DNA of 6,740 bases from Clostridiales bacterium (GTDB lineage Bacteria; Bacillota; Clostridia; Christensenellales; CAG-917). Shown here in pieces: positions 1 through 6,740 of this stretch. The position numbers and the translations under genes were made by a program. Under the pieces are notes generated by a model that was not told where the DNA came from, searched no databases, and saw only the letters and a list, made by a program, of their open reading frames with translations. The stretch covers positions 1 through 6,740 of the forward strand of contig JAAVHW010000072.1 in assembly GCA_014799525.1 (NCBI GenBank). Direction: 5' to 3'. Numbering within the stretch: the first letter of the stretch is position 1; every line of letters begins with the position of its first letter.

Positions 1-569
1 ACATTGAGGAGTGCAAGGAGCATACGGGCGCGATACTCAGCGGCTCTGCTATGATGAAGGGTGCGCTTTTGAACACTGGCGCGGCAATCATCGGATTGCA
101 GTACAAGCTCTGCGGCGGCGAGAAGGAAGGCAAGCTTGCAAACACGCTTTCATTCGGCTCGTACAACAAGCCCTTCAAGAAAGAGAAGCTTGAATACGCT
201 TGGCTCTCTCGCGATAAGGAGCAAGTCAAGAAGTACACCCTTGACGAGCAATGCGGCTGGGTTATGTCAACAGCGTTCTTCAAGTGGTTCTTCACAGGCT
301 TAAAGACCTCGTACAAGAAGGCAAACCTTGCAAAGATTGACAAGAATAAACCAATCGGCATTTTCTCGGGCGACAAGGACCCCGTTGGCGGCAACGGCAA
401 GCTCGTAAAGAAATTGGAAAAGCAATACAAGAATTTGGGCGTTAAGGACGTAACGATGAAACTCTATCCCGATGCCCGTCACGAGATTTTGAACGAGATA
501 AACAATGGGGAAGTATACGCAGACGTGCTTGCAAGACTTGACGACATCGTGAACAAGGCAACGAAGTAA
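1..569 (+). CDS. Alpha/beta hydrolase, lysophospholipase / serine aminopeptidase S33-like (C-terminal part, 5' end outside window)
   Basis: The reading frame is open from base 3 and ends at TAA 567-569, giving 188 codons of a gene whose start lies to the left. The first visible stretch, AILSGSA, fits the strand after the nucleophile elbow in monoacylglycerol-lipase-like hydrolases (LILSGTG-type), so the ATG at 51 is probably internal. Two of the three catalytic residues are visible: the Asp of GDKDPVG (codon 378-380) and the His of ARHEILNE (codon 480-482). The nucleophile serine in its GxSxG motif should lie just upstream and cannot be seen. No signal peptide or membrane segment is visible in this part. 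From the family, the likely activity is hydrolysis of an ester bond, such as in a monoacylglycerol or lysophospholipid, but the substrate is not readable from sequence. The hairpin at 600-627 suggests that the transcript ends here, separately from the topoisomerase genes. Family assignment is confident; substrate is not. Confidence 0.85.
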   Translation, partial: IEECKEHTGAILSGSAMMKGALLNTGAAIIGLQYKLCGGEKEGKLANTLSFGSYNKPFKKEKLEYAWLSRDKEQVKKYTLDEQCGWVMSTAFFKWFFTGLKTSYKKANLAKIDKNKPIGIFSGDKDPVGGNGKLVKKLEKQYKNLGVKDVTMKLYPDARHEILNEINNGEVYADVLARLDDIVNKATK

Positions 570-599
570 TTTATAATATCAATTTGATTATAGAAAATA

Positions 600-640
600 A
601 GAAAGCCCGATATTTGTTGGGCTTTCTGTTTGTCAATTTT
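600..640 (+). terminator. Rho-independent terminator after the hydrolase gene
   Basis: A perfect 9-bp stem (AGAAAGCCC at 600-608 with GGGCTTTCT at 619-627) encloses a 10-base loop, 30 bases after the hydrolase stop. It is followed by a T-rich but interrupted tract (GTTTGTCAATTTT). On the opposite strand the hairpin is also followed by a T-rich run, so it could stop transcription in both directions, although no minus-strand gene is seen nearby. The interrupted T tract keeps confidence moderate. Confidence 0.65.
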
Positions 641-700
641 AGATTTTACGCAGTGAGCAAAGGAAATTATTTTTCACTATTTGAGTTTCTTGTGGGTATT

Positions 701-728
701 TTGATTGAAAAGATTGTTTATATATGAT
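701..728 (+). promoter_or_regulatory. Putative sigma-A promoter of the topoisomerase operon
   Basis: TTGATT (701-706) is separated by 16 bp from TATGAT (723-728), close to the TTGACA/TATAAT consensus. The DNA around it is very AT-rich. A start near 735 would give a leader of about 40 bases before the ATG at 777. It lies after the hydrolase terminator and is the best promoter candidate in the gap. Overlapping alternatives, such as TTGAAA 705-710 with GATAAT 726-731, have poorer spacing, and the AT-rich context makes chance matches easy. Confidence 0.45.
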
Positions 729-744
729 AATATATTTATATTAT
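727..744. repeat. 18-base AT-only dyad over the predicted transcription start
   Basis: ATAATATA (727-734) and TATATTAT (737-744) are perfect inverted repeats separated by TT. The dyad touches the -10 element and covers the predicted start near 735, a position where a repressor or a supercoiling-sensitive melting region could act. All 18 bases are A or T in an AT-rich region, so chance is a serious alternative. Confidence 0.3.
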
Positions 745-776
745 TAAATTTATAGGCAAAACGATTTAAGGAAGAA

Positions 777-2744
777 ATGGCAAACAGAGATTATAATGCA
801 CGCGACATAAACGTCTTAGAGGGATTGGAGGCAGTCAGAAAGCGCCCAGGTATGTACATCGGTACTACGGGCGAGAAGGGTATGCACCATATCCTTTGGG
901 AGATAATCGACAACAGTATCGACGAGGTTTCAAACGGCTACGGCGATACGGTGCGTATCGAGCTTTTGGACGACAATGTTGCAAGAGTAAGCGACAACGG
1001 AAGAGGCGTTCCCGTAGACAAGCACCCCAAGCTGAAGATAAGCGGCGTAGAGGTTGTATTCACGCAGCTTCACGCAGGCGCGAAGTTCGACAACGGACAG
1101 TATGCGTATTCGGGCGGCTTGCACGGCGTTGGCGCGTCGGTTACAAACGCTCTGTCTGAATGGCTCAACGTTGAGGTCAAGCGTGACGGACATTTGTACA
1201 AGGTGGAGTTCCACTCGCCCATGGTCGGCAACCGCGTAAAGAGCGGTGTTACAAAAACTCCGCTTACGCTTGTAGGCAAGGCAAAGGGTACGGGTACGAC
1301 CGTCACGTTCAAGCCCGATGAAAGAGTTTTTGGTCATGAGAAGTTCAACTATCATACGATAACCGACCGCGTACGCGAAAAAGCGTACATGAACAAGGGT
1401 ATAACCGTCATCGTTGACGACAACCGTACTGCGCTTTTCGGCGGCACGGATAAGCATGACGTATTCTGCTATAAGGGCGGTATTGCCGACTACGTGCAGT
1501 ATCTCAACGAGGGCAAGTCGGTTCTATATGAAAGACCGCTTTACGTTTCCGCGCAGGAGGAAAACTTTGAGGTAGAGGTTGCAATTCAGCACGTTGACGG
1601 CTACTATTCGGAAAATATCTATTCCTACGTCAACAGCATTCCTACGCTTGAGGGCGGCACTCACGAGGTAGGCTTCAAGAGCGCGGTGACAAAGGTTTTC
1701 AACGACTATGCGCGTAAGGCCAATCTTCTCAAGGAAAAGCAGTCCAATTTCCAAGGCGAGGACTTTAGAGAGGGCATGACTGCGGTCATACTCGTGAGAA
1801 TGCAAAACGTGCAGTTCGAGGGACAGACCAAGGGCAAGCTCGGCAACACCGAGGTGCGTACAAAGGTTGAGAACCTCATATCCGATAAGCTTGCGGAGCT
1901 GCTTTTGCAAAAGGGCTATAAGACCACTGCGGAAAAGATAATTTCAAAGGCGCAGGCGGCGGCTCGTACGAGAGAGGCAACGAAAAAGGCTAAGGATTTA
2001 AGCAGACAGCAAAACAAGGTCAACAGCCTCAATCTCGTGGGCAAGCTCGCGAGCTGCTCGGGCAAGAACTACGCAAAGAACGAGCTGTTTATCGTTGAAG
2101 GCGACTCGGCAGGCGGCAGCGCAAAGCAGGCAAGAGACAGGTTCTTCCAAGCCATACTTCCGCTCAAGGGCAAGCCGCTCAACGTTGAAAAGGCTTCGCT
2201 TGAAAAGATACTCGCAAACGAGGAGCTTGCAACGCTTATCAGCGCACTCGGCACAGGCATAACTCCGTCCTTTGATATAAGCGGACTCAAGTATGACAAG
2301 ATTATCATACTCGCCGACGCCGACCAGGACGGCGCGCACATAAGGGCGCTTCTGCTCACGTTCTTCTTCCGCTATATGCGTCCGCTCATACTCGAGGGAC
2401 ACGTGTATATCGGTATGCCTCCGCTTTACCGTTTGCAAAAGAAGGATGAAACGCTATACTGCTACGACGACGCGGCACTCATTGAGGGGCAGAAGAAAAT
2501 GGGTAAGAACACCTTGCTTCAACGCTTCAAGGGCCTTGGCGAGATGAACCCCGAACAGCTTTGGGATACCACTATGGACCCTGCAAAGCGTACGCTTACG
2601 AGAGTTACGATTGAGGACGCGGCAATGGCGGAAAAGCGTACCGCGATACTTATGGGCGACGACAGCAACGTGCGTAAGGAATATATTTATCAATACGCCG
2701 ATTTCAACAAAATTGATGACTTCAAGGTGCAAAATCCGCAATAG
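777..2744 (+). CDS. parE: Type IIA DNA topoisomerase, ATPase/TOPRIM subunit (topoisomerase IV subunit B, ParE/GyrB family)
   Basis: This is the 655-residue ATP-driven subunit that works with the next gene's product to pass one DNA duplex through another. The N-terminal GHKL ATPase domain has RKRPGMYIG (21-29), the catalytic Glu42 and Asn46 in WEIIDNS, DNGRG (73-77) and the ATP lid GGLHGVG (113-119). The transducer domain carries the K-loop QTKGKLG (350-356). The TOPRIM domain has EGDSAGG (441-447) and DADQDGAH (514-521), whose acidic residues hold magnesium. The C-terminal part has RFKGLGEMNPEQLW (583-596). Length is normal, and no GyrB-specific insert of the Gram-negative type is present. 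The ATG at 777 follows AAGGA with a short 4-base gap; an in-frame TAG at 753-755 with no start codon after it rules out a longer form. ALSEWL (125-130) and the pairing with a box-less A subunit favour ParE, but LKGKPLNVEKA (463-473) resembles GyrB, so some pipelines will call it gyrB. Type IIA B-subunit identity is near certain; the ParE label is less so. Confidence 0.93.
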   Translation: MANRDYNARDINVLEGLEAVRKRPGMYIGTTGEKGMHHILWEIIDNSIDEVSNGYGDTVRIELLDDNVARVSDNGRGVPVDKHPKLKISGVEVVFTQLHAGAKFDNGQYAYSGGLHGVGASVTNALSEWLNVEVKRDGHLYKVEFHSPMVGNRVKSGVTKTPLTLVGKAKGTGTTVTFKPDERVFGHEKFNYHTITDRVREKAYMNKGITVIVDDNRTALFGGTDKHDVFCYKGGIADYVQYLNEGKSVLYERPLYVSAQEENFEVEVAIQHVDGYYSENIYSYVNSIPTLEGGTHEVGFKSAVTKVFNDYARKANLLKEKQSNFQGEDFREGMTAVILVRMQNVQFEGQTKGKLGNTEVRTKVENLISDKLAELLLQKGYKTTAEKIISKAQAAARTREATKKAKDLSRQQNKVNSLNLVGKLASCSGKNYAKNELFIVEGDSAGGSAKQARDRFFQAILPLKGKPLNVEKASLEKILANEELATLISALGTGITPSFDISGLKYDKIIILADADQDGAHIRALLLTFFFRYMRPLILEGHVYIGMPPLYRLQKKDETLYCYDDAALIEGQKKMGKNTLLQRFKGLGEMNPEQLWDTTMDPAKRTLTRVTIEDAAMAEKRTAILMGDDSNVRKEYIYQYADFNKIDDFKVQNPQ

Positions 2745-2782
2745 AACACCAGTTTGCGCAATTGAAACACTGCGATTATAAT

Positions 2783-2788
2783 AGGAAA
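2783..2788 (+). promoter_or_regulatory. Ribosome binding site of the A-subunit gene
   Basis: AGGAAA lies 4 bases before ATG 2793. An in-frame TGA at 2763-2765, with no ATG, GTG or TTG between it and 2793, fixes 2793 as the start. The 48-base gap after the B-subunit gene holds no hairpin that I can see, which fits cotranscription. Confidence 0.6.
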
Positions 2789-2792
2789 AATT

Positions 2793-5231
2793 ATGGCGAA
2801 GAAACAATCAAATGAAATAGAATACAATCAAACCGTGCTGACATCCGTATTTGAGGACGTCATGCATGATTCGATGATTCCGTACTCCGAGAGCGTCATT
2901 CTTGACAGAGCTATCCCGAGAGTAGAGGACGGCTTGAAGCCCGTTCAAAGGCGCGTGCTGTACTCCATGCACGAGATGGGGCTTACTCCCGACAAGCCGC
3001 ACAAGAAGTGCGCAAGAATCGTCGGCGACTGCCTTGGTAAGTATCACCCCCACGGCGACAGCTCAGTATACGGTGCGCTTGTAAGACTCGCGCAGCCATT
3101 CGCAATGCGTATGCCTCTTGTTGACGGTCACGGCAACTTCGGTTCAGTGGACGGCGACTCCGCGGCGGCTATGCGTTACACTGAGGCAAGAATGAGTGCG
3201 CTTGCGCTCGAGCTATTGCGCGACCTTGACAAAGACACGGTCAAGTGGACTCCAAACTTTGACGACAGCCTTGAAGAGCCGAATACGCTCCCAGGGCGTT
3301 TCCCCAATCTGCTTGTAAACGGCGCGAACGGCATAGCGGTCGGTCTTGCAACGAATATCCCAACTCACAACATGGGCGAGTGTATAGACGCGGTGATTGC
3401 AAGGATAGACAATCCTTACATAAGCACTAAGGAGCTGCTCAAGGTATTCCACGGTCCCGACTTCCCGACGGGCGGATTTATCGTGCCGGTTGACAGCCTT
3501 GAAAAGATTTATGACGAGGGTAAGGGCAGGATTATGATTCGCTCACGCCTGCACATAGAGAGCGACGACAACGGCAAGAAGAATATTGTTATTACGGAAA
3601 TTCCATATCAGAAGTCAAAATCGGAATTGCTTTCAAGCATAGCAAAGCTCAAGGAGAGCAACAAGTATCCCGTGCTTGCAGGCATAGCGGACGTGGTTGA
3701 CGAAAGCGACAAGACGGGCAACCGTGCCGTAGTCAAGTGCAAGAAGGATGCCGAGATAAACCGCATTGTGGATTTGCTATATAAAAAGGCAGGGCTTGAG
3801 ATTGGATATTCCATAAATATGGTTGCAATCGCAAACGGCAAGCCCGAGCAGCTTAGCCTCAAGGCGTATCTCAACTACTATGTGGAGTATCAACGCCAAA
3901 TCATAGTGCGCCGCACCAACTACGACCTCAAAGCCGCAAGAGCAAGAGCGGAGATTGTTGAAGGTTTGCTTATTGCAATCGTCAACATCGATGAGGTCAT
4001 CAAGATAATCAAGGAGTCGGAGTCTACCGCAAAAGCAAAGGAAACTCTGCGCAGCCGCTTTAATCTCAGCGACGTACAGGCGCAGGCAATACTTGATATG
4101 CGCCTCAAAAACCTCACTCATCTTGAAGTCGGAAAGCTTGAAGAGGAGCTTGCCTCACTCAAGAAGCGCATTGCAACGTATGAGCAGATTCTCGCATCAA
4201 AGAGCATGCAGCTGTCAATCGTCAAGGACGAGCTTCGCGAGATAAAGAAAGCTCAAAACTCGCCGCGTATGACAAAGGTGCTTGACGCAAACAGCGAGGT
4301 TGACTATTCCGCGCCGAGAGAAGAGGACACCGTACAGTATCGCGACGGCATACTTGCGACAAACAAAGACGGACTTATGCACTTTATGTCGCAAAAGAGC
4401 TTTGTGCTCGCGCAAAAGGATATGACGGGGCTTGGTGTAGAGGCACTGCCCGTACAGTATCTGCCTGTAAACAACAAGGGTATGCTGTTTGCAATTACGG
4501 ATTTGGGCAACGCGGTGAAGCTTGACGTCACGCACCTGCCGGAAAAGAAGTTTAAGGAAAAGGCGTTTAAGCTGCTTAACGTACACGCCGAGGCGCAGAC
4601 CAATGAAAAGGTTGTAAAGCTGCTATTCTTTGAGAGTATGGCGGCGGGCGAGCTGCTTGTGTTCACGGCTAAGGGCATGGTCAAGCGCGTTGATTTGTCC
4701 GAGTTTACGATGGGAAGCAAAACGTATCTCAAGGCAATAAACCTTTCTGACGGCGACAGCGTTATAAACGCCGAGGTCGTGGAAGAAAATTGCAATATTA
4801 TGGAAATCACCGAGGGCGGACTTGTTCTTAGGTACGAGATAAACGAAGTCCCCTTGCAGCATAGAGACTCCTCGGGCGTAAAGGGCATAAAGCTCAACGA
4901 CGGCGATAAGGTGGTGTTCGCAGGACAGACCGACGACGAGGGCGAAGCCGTTGTTGTGACAAACAACGGATATCTGAAGCGCGTGATAATCGCAATCCTT
5001 GACGGTACGTCAAGAGCGAACAAGGGCGTGAAGATTGTTGAGCTTGACAAGTCCGCCGTCAAGTATATAGGTATCGTCAAGCGCCCATACGATTTGGCAA
5101 TAAGCGAGGGTGGGCGTACGCACGTGATAAACACGGAGGATATCCGCATTGACGGACGTACCACAAAGGGCAAGCAAACGTTTAAGAACACTACGATAGA
5201 TGTTGTCGCGCCGTTTGGCAAGACTGACTGA
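2793..5231 (+). CDS. parC: Type IIA DNA topoisomerase, DNA-cleavage subunit (topoisomerase IV subunit A, ParC/GyrA family)
   Basis: This 812-residue protein cuts and rejoins DNA, partnering the B subunit encoded 48 bases upstream. The winged-helix domain contains [12 protein letters not shown] (43-54), the DNA-binding HPHGDSSVY (85-93), and the catalytic Tyr129 preceded by Arg128 in [10 protein letters not shown] (124-133). The tower domain has [17 protein letters not shown] (168-184), with Ile181 matching the DNA-intercalating isoleucine of GyrA. A charged helical segment (about 370-490) forms the coiled coil and exit gate. Beyond about 505 come several blade-like repeats ([21 protein letters not shown] 694-705, [11 protein letters not shown] 742-752, [10 protein letters not shown] 788-797) typical of the C-terminal beta-pinwheel. 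No QRRGGKG-type GyrA box is visible, which favours a decatenating topoisomerase IV over a negatively supercoiling gyrase. One oddity is Gly94, where GyrA/ParC proteins usually have Asp or Glu in the quinolone-resistance region; Ser90 is retained. Family identity is near certain; the ParC label is likely. Confidence 0.93.
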   Translation: MAKKQSNEIEYNQTVLTSVFEDVMHDSMIPYSESVILDRAIPRVEDGLKPVQRRVLYSMHEMGLTPDKPHKKCARIVGDCLGKYHPHGDSSVYGALVRLAQPFAMRMPLVDGHGNFGSVDGDSAAAMRYTEARMSALALELLRDLDKDTVKWTPNFDDSLEEPNTLPGRFPNLLVNGANGIAVGLATNIPTHNMGECIDAVIARIDNPYISTKELLKVFHGPDFPTGGFIVPVDSLEKIYDEGKGRIMIRSRLHIESDDNGKKNIVITEIPYQKSKSELLSSIAKLKESNKYPVLAGIADVVDESDKTGNRAVVKCKKDAEINRIVDLLYKKAGLEIGYSINMVAIANGKPEQLSLKAYLNYYVEYQRQIIVRRTNYDLKAARARAEIVEGLLIAIVNIDEVIKIIKESESTAKAKETLRSRFNLSDVQAQAILDMRLKNLTHLEVGKLEEELASLKKRIATYEQILASKSMQLSIVKDELREIKKAQNSPRMTKVLDANSEVDYSAPREEDTVQYRDGILATNKDGLMHFMSQKSFVLAQKDMTGLGVEALPVQYLPVNNKGMLFAITDLGNAVKLDVTHLPEKKFKEKAFKLLNVHAEAQTNEKVVKLLFFESMAAGELLVFTAKGMVKRVDLSEFTMGSKTYLKAINLSDGDSVINAEVVEENCNIMEITEGGLVLRYEINEVPLQHRDSSGVKGIKLNDGDKVVFAGQTDDEGEAVVVTNNGYLKRVIIAILDGTSRANKGVKIVELDKSAVKYIGIVKRPYDLAISEGGRTHVINTEDIRIDGRTTKGKQTFKNTTIDVVAPFGKTD

Positions 5232-5243
5232 GGGTGTTTGTTG

Positions 5244-5277
5244 TTAAGAATAAAAGGATATTAAAAATTATTCTTAA
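5244..5277. repeat. Perfect 10-bp AT-rich inverted repeat downstream of parC
   Basis: TTAAGAATAA (5244-5253) and TTATTCTTAA (5268-5277) are exact reverse complements around a 14-base loop, starting 12 bases after the parC stop. In RNA this would be a weak hairpin with only one G-C pair and no T tract after it, so it is a poor Rho-independent terminator. It could be a Rho-dependent or processing site for the parC transcript end, or a protein-binding dyad upstream of the next gene's promoter. The function is unknown. Confidence 0.4.
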
Positions 5278-5319
5278 TTGTGAGCCAAAAAGAAATCAAC
5301 TCAAAGAAAAATCTGCTAC

Positions 5320-5325
5320 TATAAT
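5320..5325 (+). promoter_or_regulatory. Putative -10 element of the DUF1846 gene promoter
   Basis: TATAAT matches the sigma-A -10 consensus exactly. It would start transcription near 5332, giving a leader of about 34 bases with the ribosome binding site inside it. No good -35 is seen (TCAACT at 5296-5301 with an 18-bp gap is the best, and poor), and there is no extended -10 TG at the right place. It suggests that the gene can be transcribed separately from parE-parC. Confidence 0.45.
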
Positions 5326-5352
5326 AGCGAAACAAAATAACAAATAAAGCAC

Positions 5353-5358
5353 AGAGGA
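5353..5358 (+). promoter_or_regulatory. Ribosome binding site of the DUF1846 gene
   Basis: AGAGGA sits 7 bases before ATG 5366. The protein from this ATG begins MYKQGFDS, which matches the way this family starts, so the site supports the start chosen. Confidence 0.6.
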
Positions 5359-5365
5359 TAGAAAG

Positions 5366-6740
5366 ATGTACAAACAAGGTTTTGACAGCAAAATGTATAT
5401 GAAAAAGCAGTCCGAGCATATCATTGAGCGCATCAGCCACTTTGATAAGCTGTATCTTGAATTCGGCGGCAAGCTGTTTGACGACTTGCATGCGGCAAGA
5501 GTGCTTCCTGGATTTGACAAGGCGGCAAAGATAAAGCTGTTGCAGAAGCTGCGCGACAAGGCGGAGCTTGTGATATGTATCAATGCAAATGCAATAGAGC
5601 GCAACAAGATACGCGCCGACTACGGGATAACCTACGGCAGTGAGGTCGAGCGTATGATTGACAATATCTCGGCGATGGGTATTTACATCAACTGCGTTGT
5701 CATAACAATGTTCACAGACCAGCAGGGTGCAGTTGCGTATCAGCATAAGCTTGAAAACCGCGGCATAAAGGTGTATATCCACCGTCCTACAAAGGGCTAT
5801 CCTCACGAGATTGACACAATCGTGTCAGACGAGGGCTACGGCGCAAACCCGTACATTCCTACAACCCGTCCGCTCGTAGTTATGACAGCCCCAGGACCAG
5901 GAAGCGGAAAGCTTGCAACGTGTCTTTCTCAGCTCTATCACGAGAACAAGCGCGGAGTGCAGGCAGGCTACGCCAAGTTTGAGACCTTCCCGATATGGAA
6001 CTTGCCTCTCAATCACCCCGTGAACGTGGCGTATGAAGCGGCTACTGCGGACTTGCAGGACGTCAACAAGGTTGACAACTTCCACCTCGACGCGTACGGC
6101 GAGATAACGGTAAACTACAACCGTGATATAGAAGTGTTCCCAGTCGTACATAGCATACTTGAAAAGATAACGGGCAAGGAGTGTATCTATAAGTCGCCAA
6201 CGGATATGGGCGTGAATATGGCAGGCTACTGCATCGTTGACGACGAGGCATGCTGCGAGGCTTCAAAGCAGGAGATTATCAGCAGATACAGCAAAGCTCT
6301 TTGCGATTTGAAGTTGGGCGCAGGCAATCCCGATACGGTCAGCCGTTTGGAGTTCTTGATGTCAAAGCTTGGCATAAATCTTTCGGACAGAAAGGTTGTA
6401 GAAGCCGCTCGCAAAAAGAATGAAGCAAACGACTTCAAGGGTGCAATAGCGTTGGAGCTTCCCGACGGAAGAATTGTCACAGGCAAGAATACCGCAAAAA
6501 TGAGCGCGGCGGCGGCATGCATTTTCAACTCCGTCAAGGTGCTTGCAGGTATGAACGACAGACAGAAGCTCATATCTCCATACGTCATCGGACCTATTCA
6601 GGACTTAAAGACGAAGATTCTCAAGGACAAGCGCAATACGCTCACACTTGAAGAGGCATTGCTTTCGCTGTCGATTGCGGCGCTCAGTGATGCCACGCGT
6701 CCCGAATCCCTCTGGCTGACTCAGGTCAGTATCGAAGGAA
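5366..6740 (+). CDS. UPF0371 / DUF1846 family protein (3' end outside window)
   Basis: The frame stays open from ATG 5366 to the window edge, giving 458 codons. From memory of the family, full-length members are near 500 residues, so only a few tens of residues should be missing. Recognisable family blocks are the N-terminus MYKQGFDS (1-8), KLYLEFGGKL (28-37), ARVLPGFD (44-51), ERNKIRADYGITY (78-90), HRPTKGYPHEIDTIVSDEGYG (139-159, ending in a conserved acidic/Gly segment), APGPGSGKLATCLSQLYHE (175-193), KFETFPIWNLPLNHPVN (204-220), VNYNRDIEVFPV (249-260) and KSPTDMGVN (276-284). The glycine-rich GPGSGK looks like a phosphate-binding loop but is not a standard Walker A, because the first Gly spacing is wrong and Lys is followed by Leu instead of Ser/Thr. 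No signal peptide or membrane segment is seen, so the protein is probably cytoplasmic. To my knowledge the biochemical role of the family is not settled, and I assign none. It has its own promoter-like signal and follows parC by 134 bases, so a functional link to the topoisomerase is not implied. Confidence 0.9.
   Translation, partial: MYKQGFDSKMYMKKQSEHIIERISHFDKLYLEFGGKLFDDLHAARVLPGFDKAAKIKLLQKLRDKAELVICINANAIERNKIRADYGITYGSEVERMIDNISAMGIYINCVVITMFTDQQGAVAYQHKLENRGIKVYIHRPTKGYPHEIDTIVSDEGYGANPYIPTTRPLVVMTAPGPGSGKLATCLSQLYHENKRGVQAGYAKFETFPIWNLPLNHPVNVAYEAATADLQDVNKVDNFHLDAYGEITVNYNRDIEVFPVVHSILEKITGKECIYKSPTDMGVNMAGYCIVDDEACCEASKQEIISRYSKALCDLKLGAGNPDTVSRLEFLMSKLGINLSDRKVVEAARKKNEANDFKGAIALELPDGRIVTGKNTAKMSAAAACIFNSVKVLAGMNDRQKLISPYVIGPIQDLKTKILKDKRNTLTLEEALLSLSIAALSDATRPESLWLTQVSIEG

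Noticed and set aside
2754..2782. Promoter-like TTGCGC - 17 bp - TATAAT just before parC
   Set aside because: A start from this -10 would fall about 4 bases before the parC ATG and leave the ribosome binding site (2783-2788) untranscribed. The -35 also matches poorly. The genes are more simply cotranscribed.
4304..5221. A 305-codon open frame on the minus strand inside the topoisomerase A-subunit gene
   Set aside because: It lies wholly opposite a clear conserved gene, its protein is Ser/Thr/Pro-rich with no recognisable motif, and no ribosome binding site or promoter supports it. It is a by-product of codon bias in parC.
5261..5806. A 181-codon minus-strand open frame over the start of the DUF1846 gene
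   Set aside because: It is opposite well-conserved coding sequence, has no motif, and its end falls in AT-rich intergenic DNA. Treated as a shadow.
5888..5911. APGPGSGK as a Walker A ATP-binding motif in the DUF1846 protein
   Set aside because: The spacing does not give GxxxxGK(S/T), and Leu follows the Lys. It is a family-conserved glycine-rich loop, not proof of a P-loop NTPase.
1..6740. A CRISPR array, insertion sequence, tRNA/rRNA gene, phage or defence system
   Set aside because: No tandem spaced repeats, transposase-like frames, terminal repeats or RNA-gene signatures were seen. The window is almost fully occupied by four conserved chromosomal genes on one strand.

Overview
The window looks like a stretch of ordinary chromosome from a low-to-mid GC bacterium, most likely a member of the Clostridia or a related Firmicutes lineage. 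The reasons are the protein families and their sequence style (clostridial-type topoisomerase subunits, a UPF0371/DUF1846 protein, a Firmicutes-type serine hydrolase), the AT-rich intergenic DNA with sigma-A-like promoters, and AGGA-type ribosome binding sites. TAA, TAG and TGA all end genes here, so the standard bacterial code applies. The coding DNA often uses the ATA isoleucine codon, even in the conserved genes. I cannot name the species.

Layout, all on the + strand. (1) Bases 1-569: the C-terminal 188 codons of an alpha/beta hydrolase of the lysophospholipase/S33 type, cut by the window edge. A hairpin terminator follows at about 600-640. (2) Bases 640-776: an AT-rich promoter region holding a -35/-10 pair and an 18-base dyad over the likely transcription start. 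(3) Bases 777-2744 and 2793-5231: the two subunits of a type IIA topoisomerase, ATPase/TOPRIM subunit first and DNA-cleaving subunit second, 48 bases apart and almost certainly one operon. The sequence features favour topoisomerase IV (parE-parC) over gyrase, because the A subunit shows no recognisable GyrA box. (4) Bases 5232-5365: a 134-base gap with a perfect 10-bp AT-rich inverted repeat and a separate promoter-like TATAAT. (5) Bases 5366-6740: a UPF0371/DUF1846 protein, running off the right end after 458 codons, so perhaps a few tens of residues are missing.

The two topoisomerase subunits act together. The B subunit binds and hydrolyses ATP and supplies the metal-binding TOPRIM domain; the A subunit cuts and rejoins DNA through its catalytic tyrosine. 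The expected job is unlinking daughter chromosomes and relaxing supercoils. The hydrolase and the DUF1846 protein show no clear functional link to them and look like independent neighbours. I found no mobile element, CRISPR array, RNA gene or evidently new multi-gene system. The most interesting point is a glycine in the cleavage subunit at the acidic position of the quinolone-binding site.
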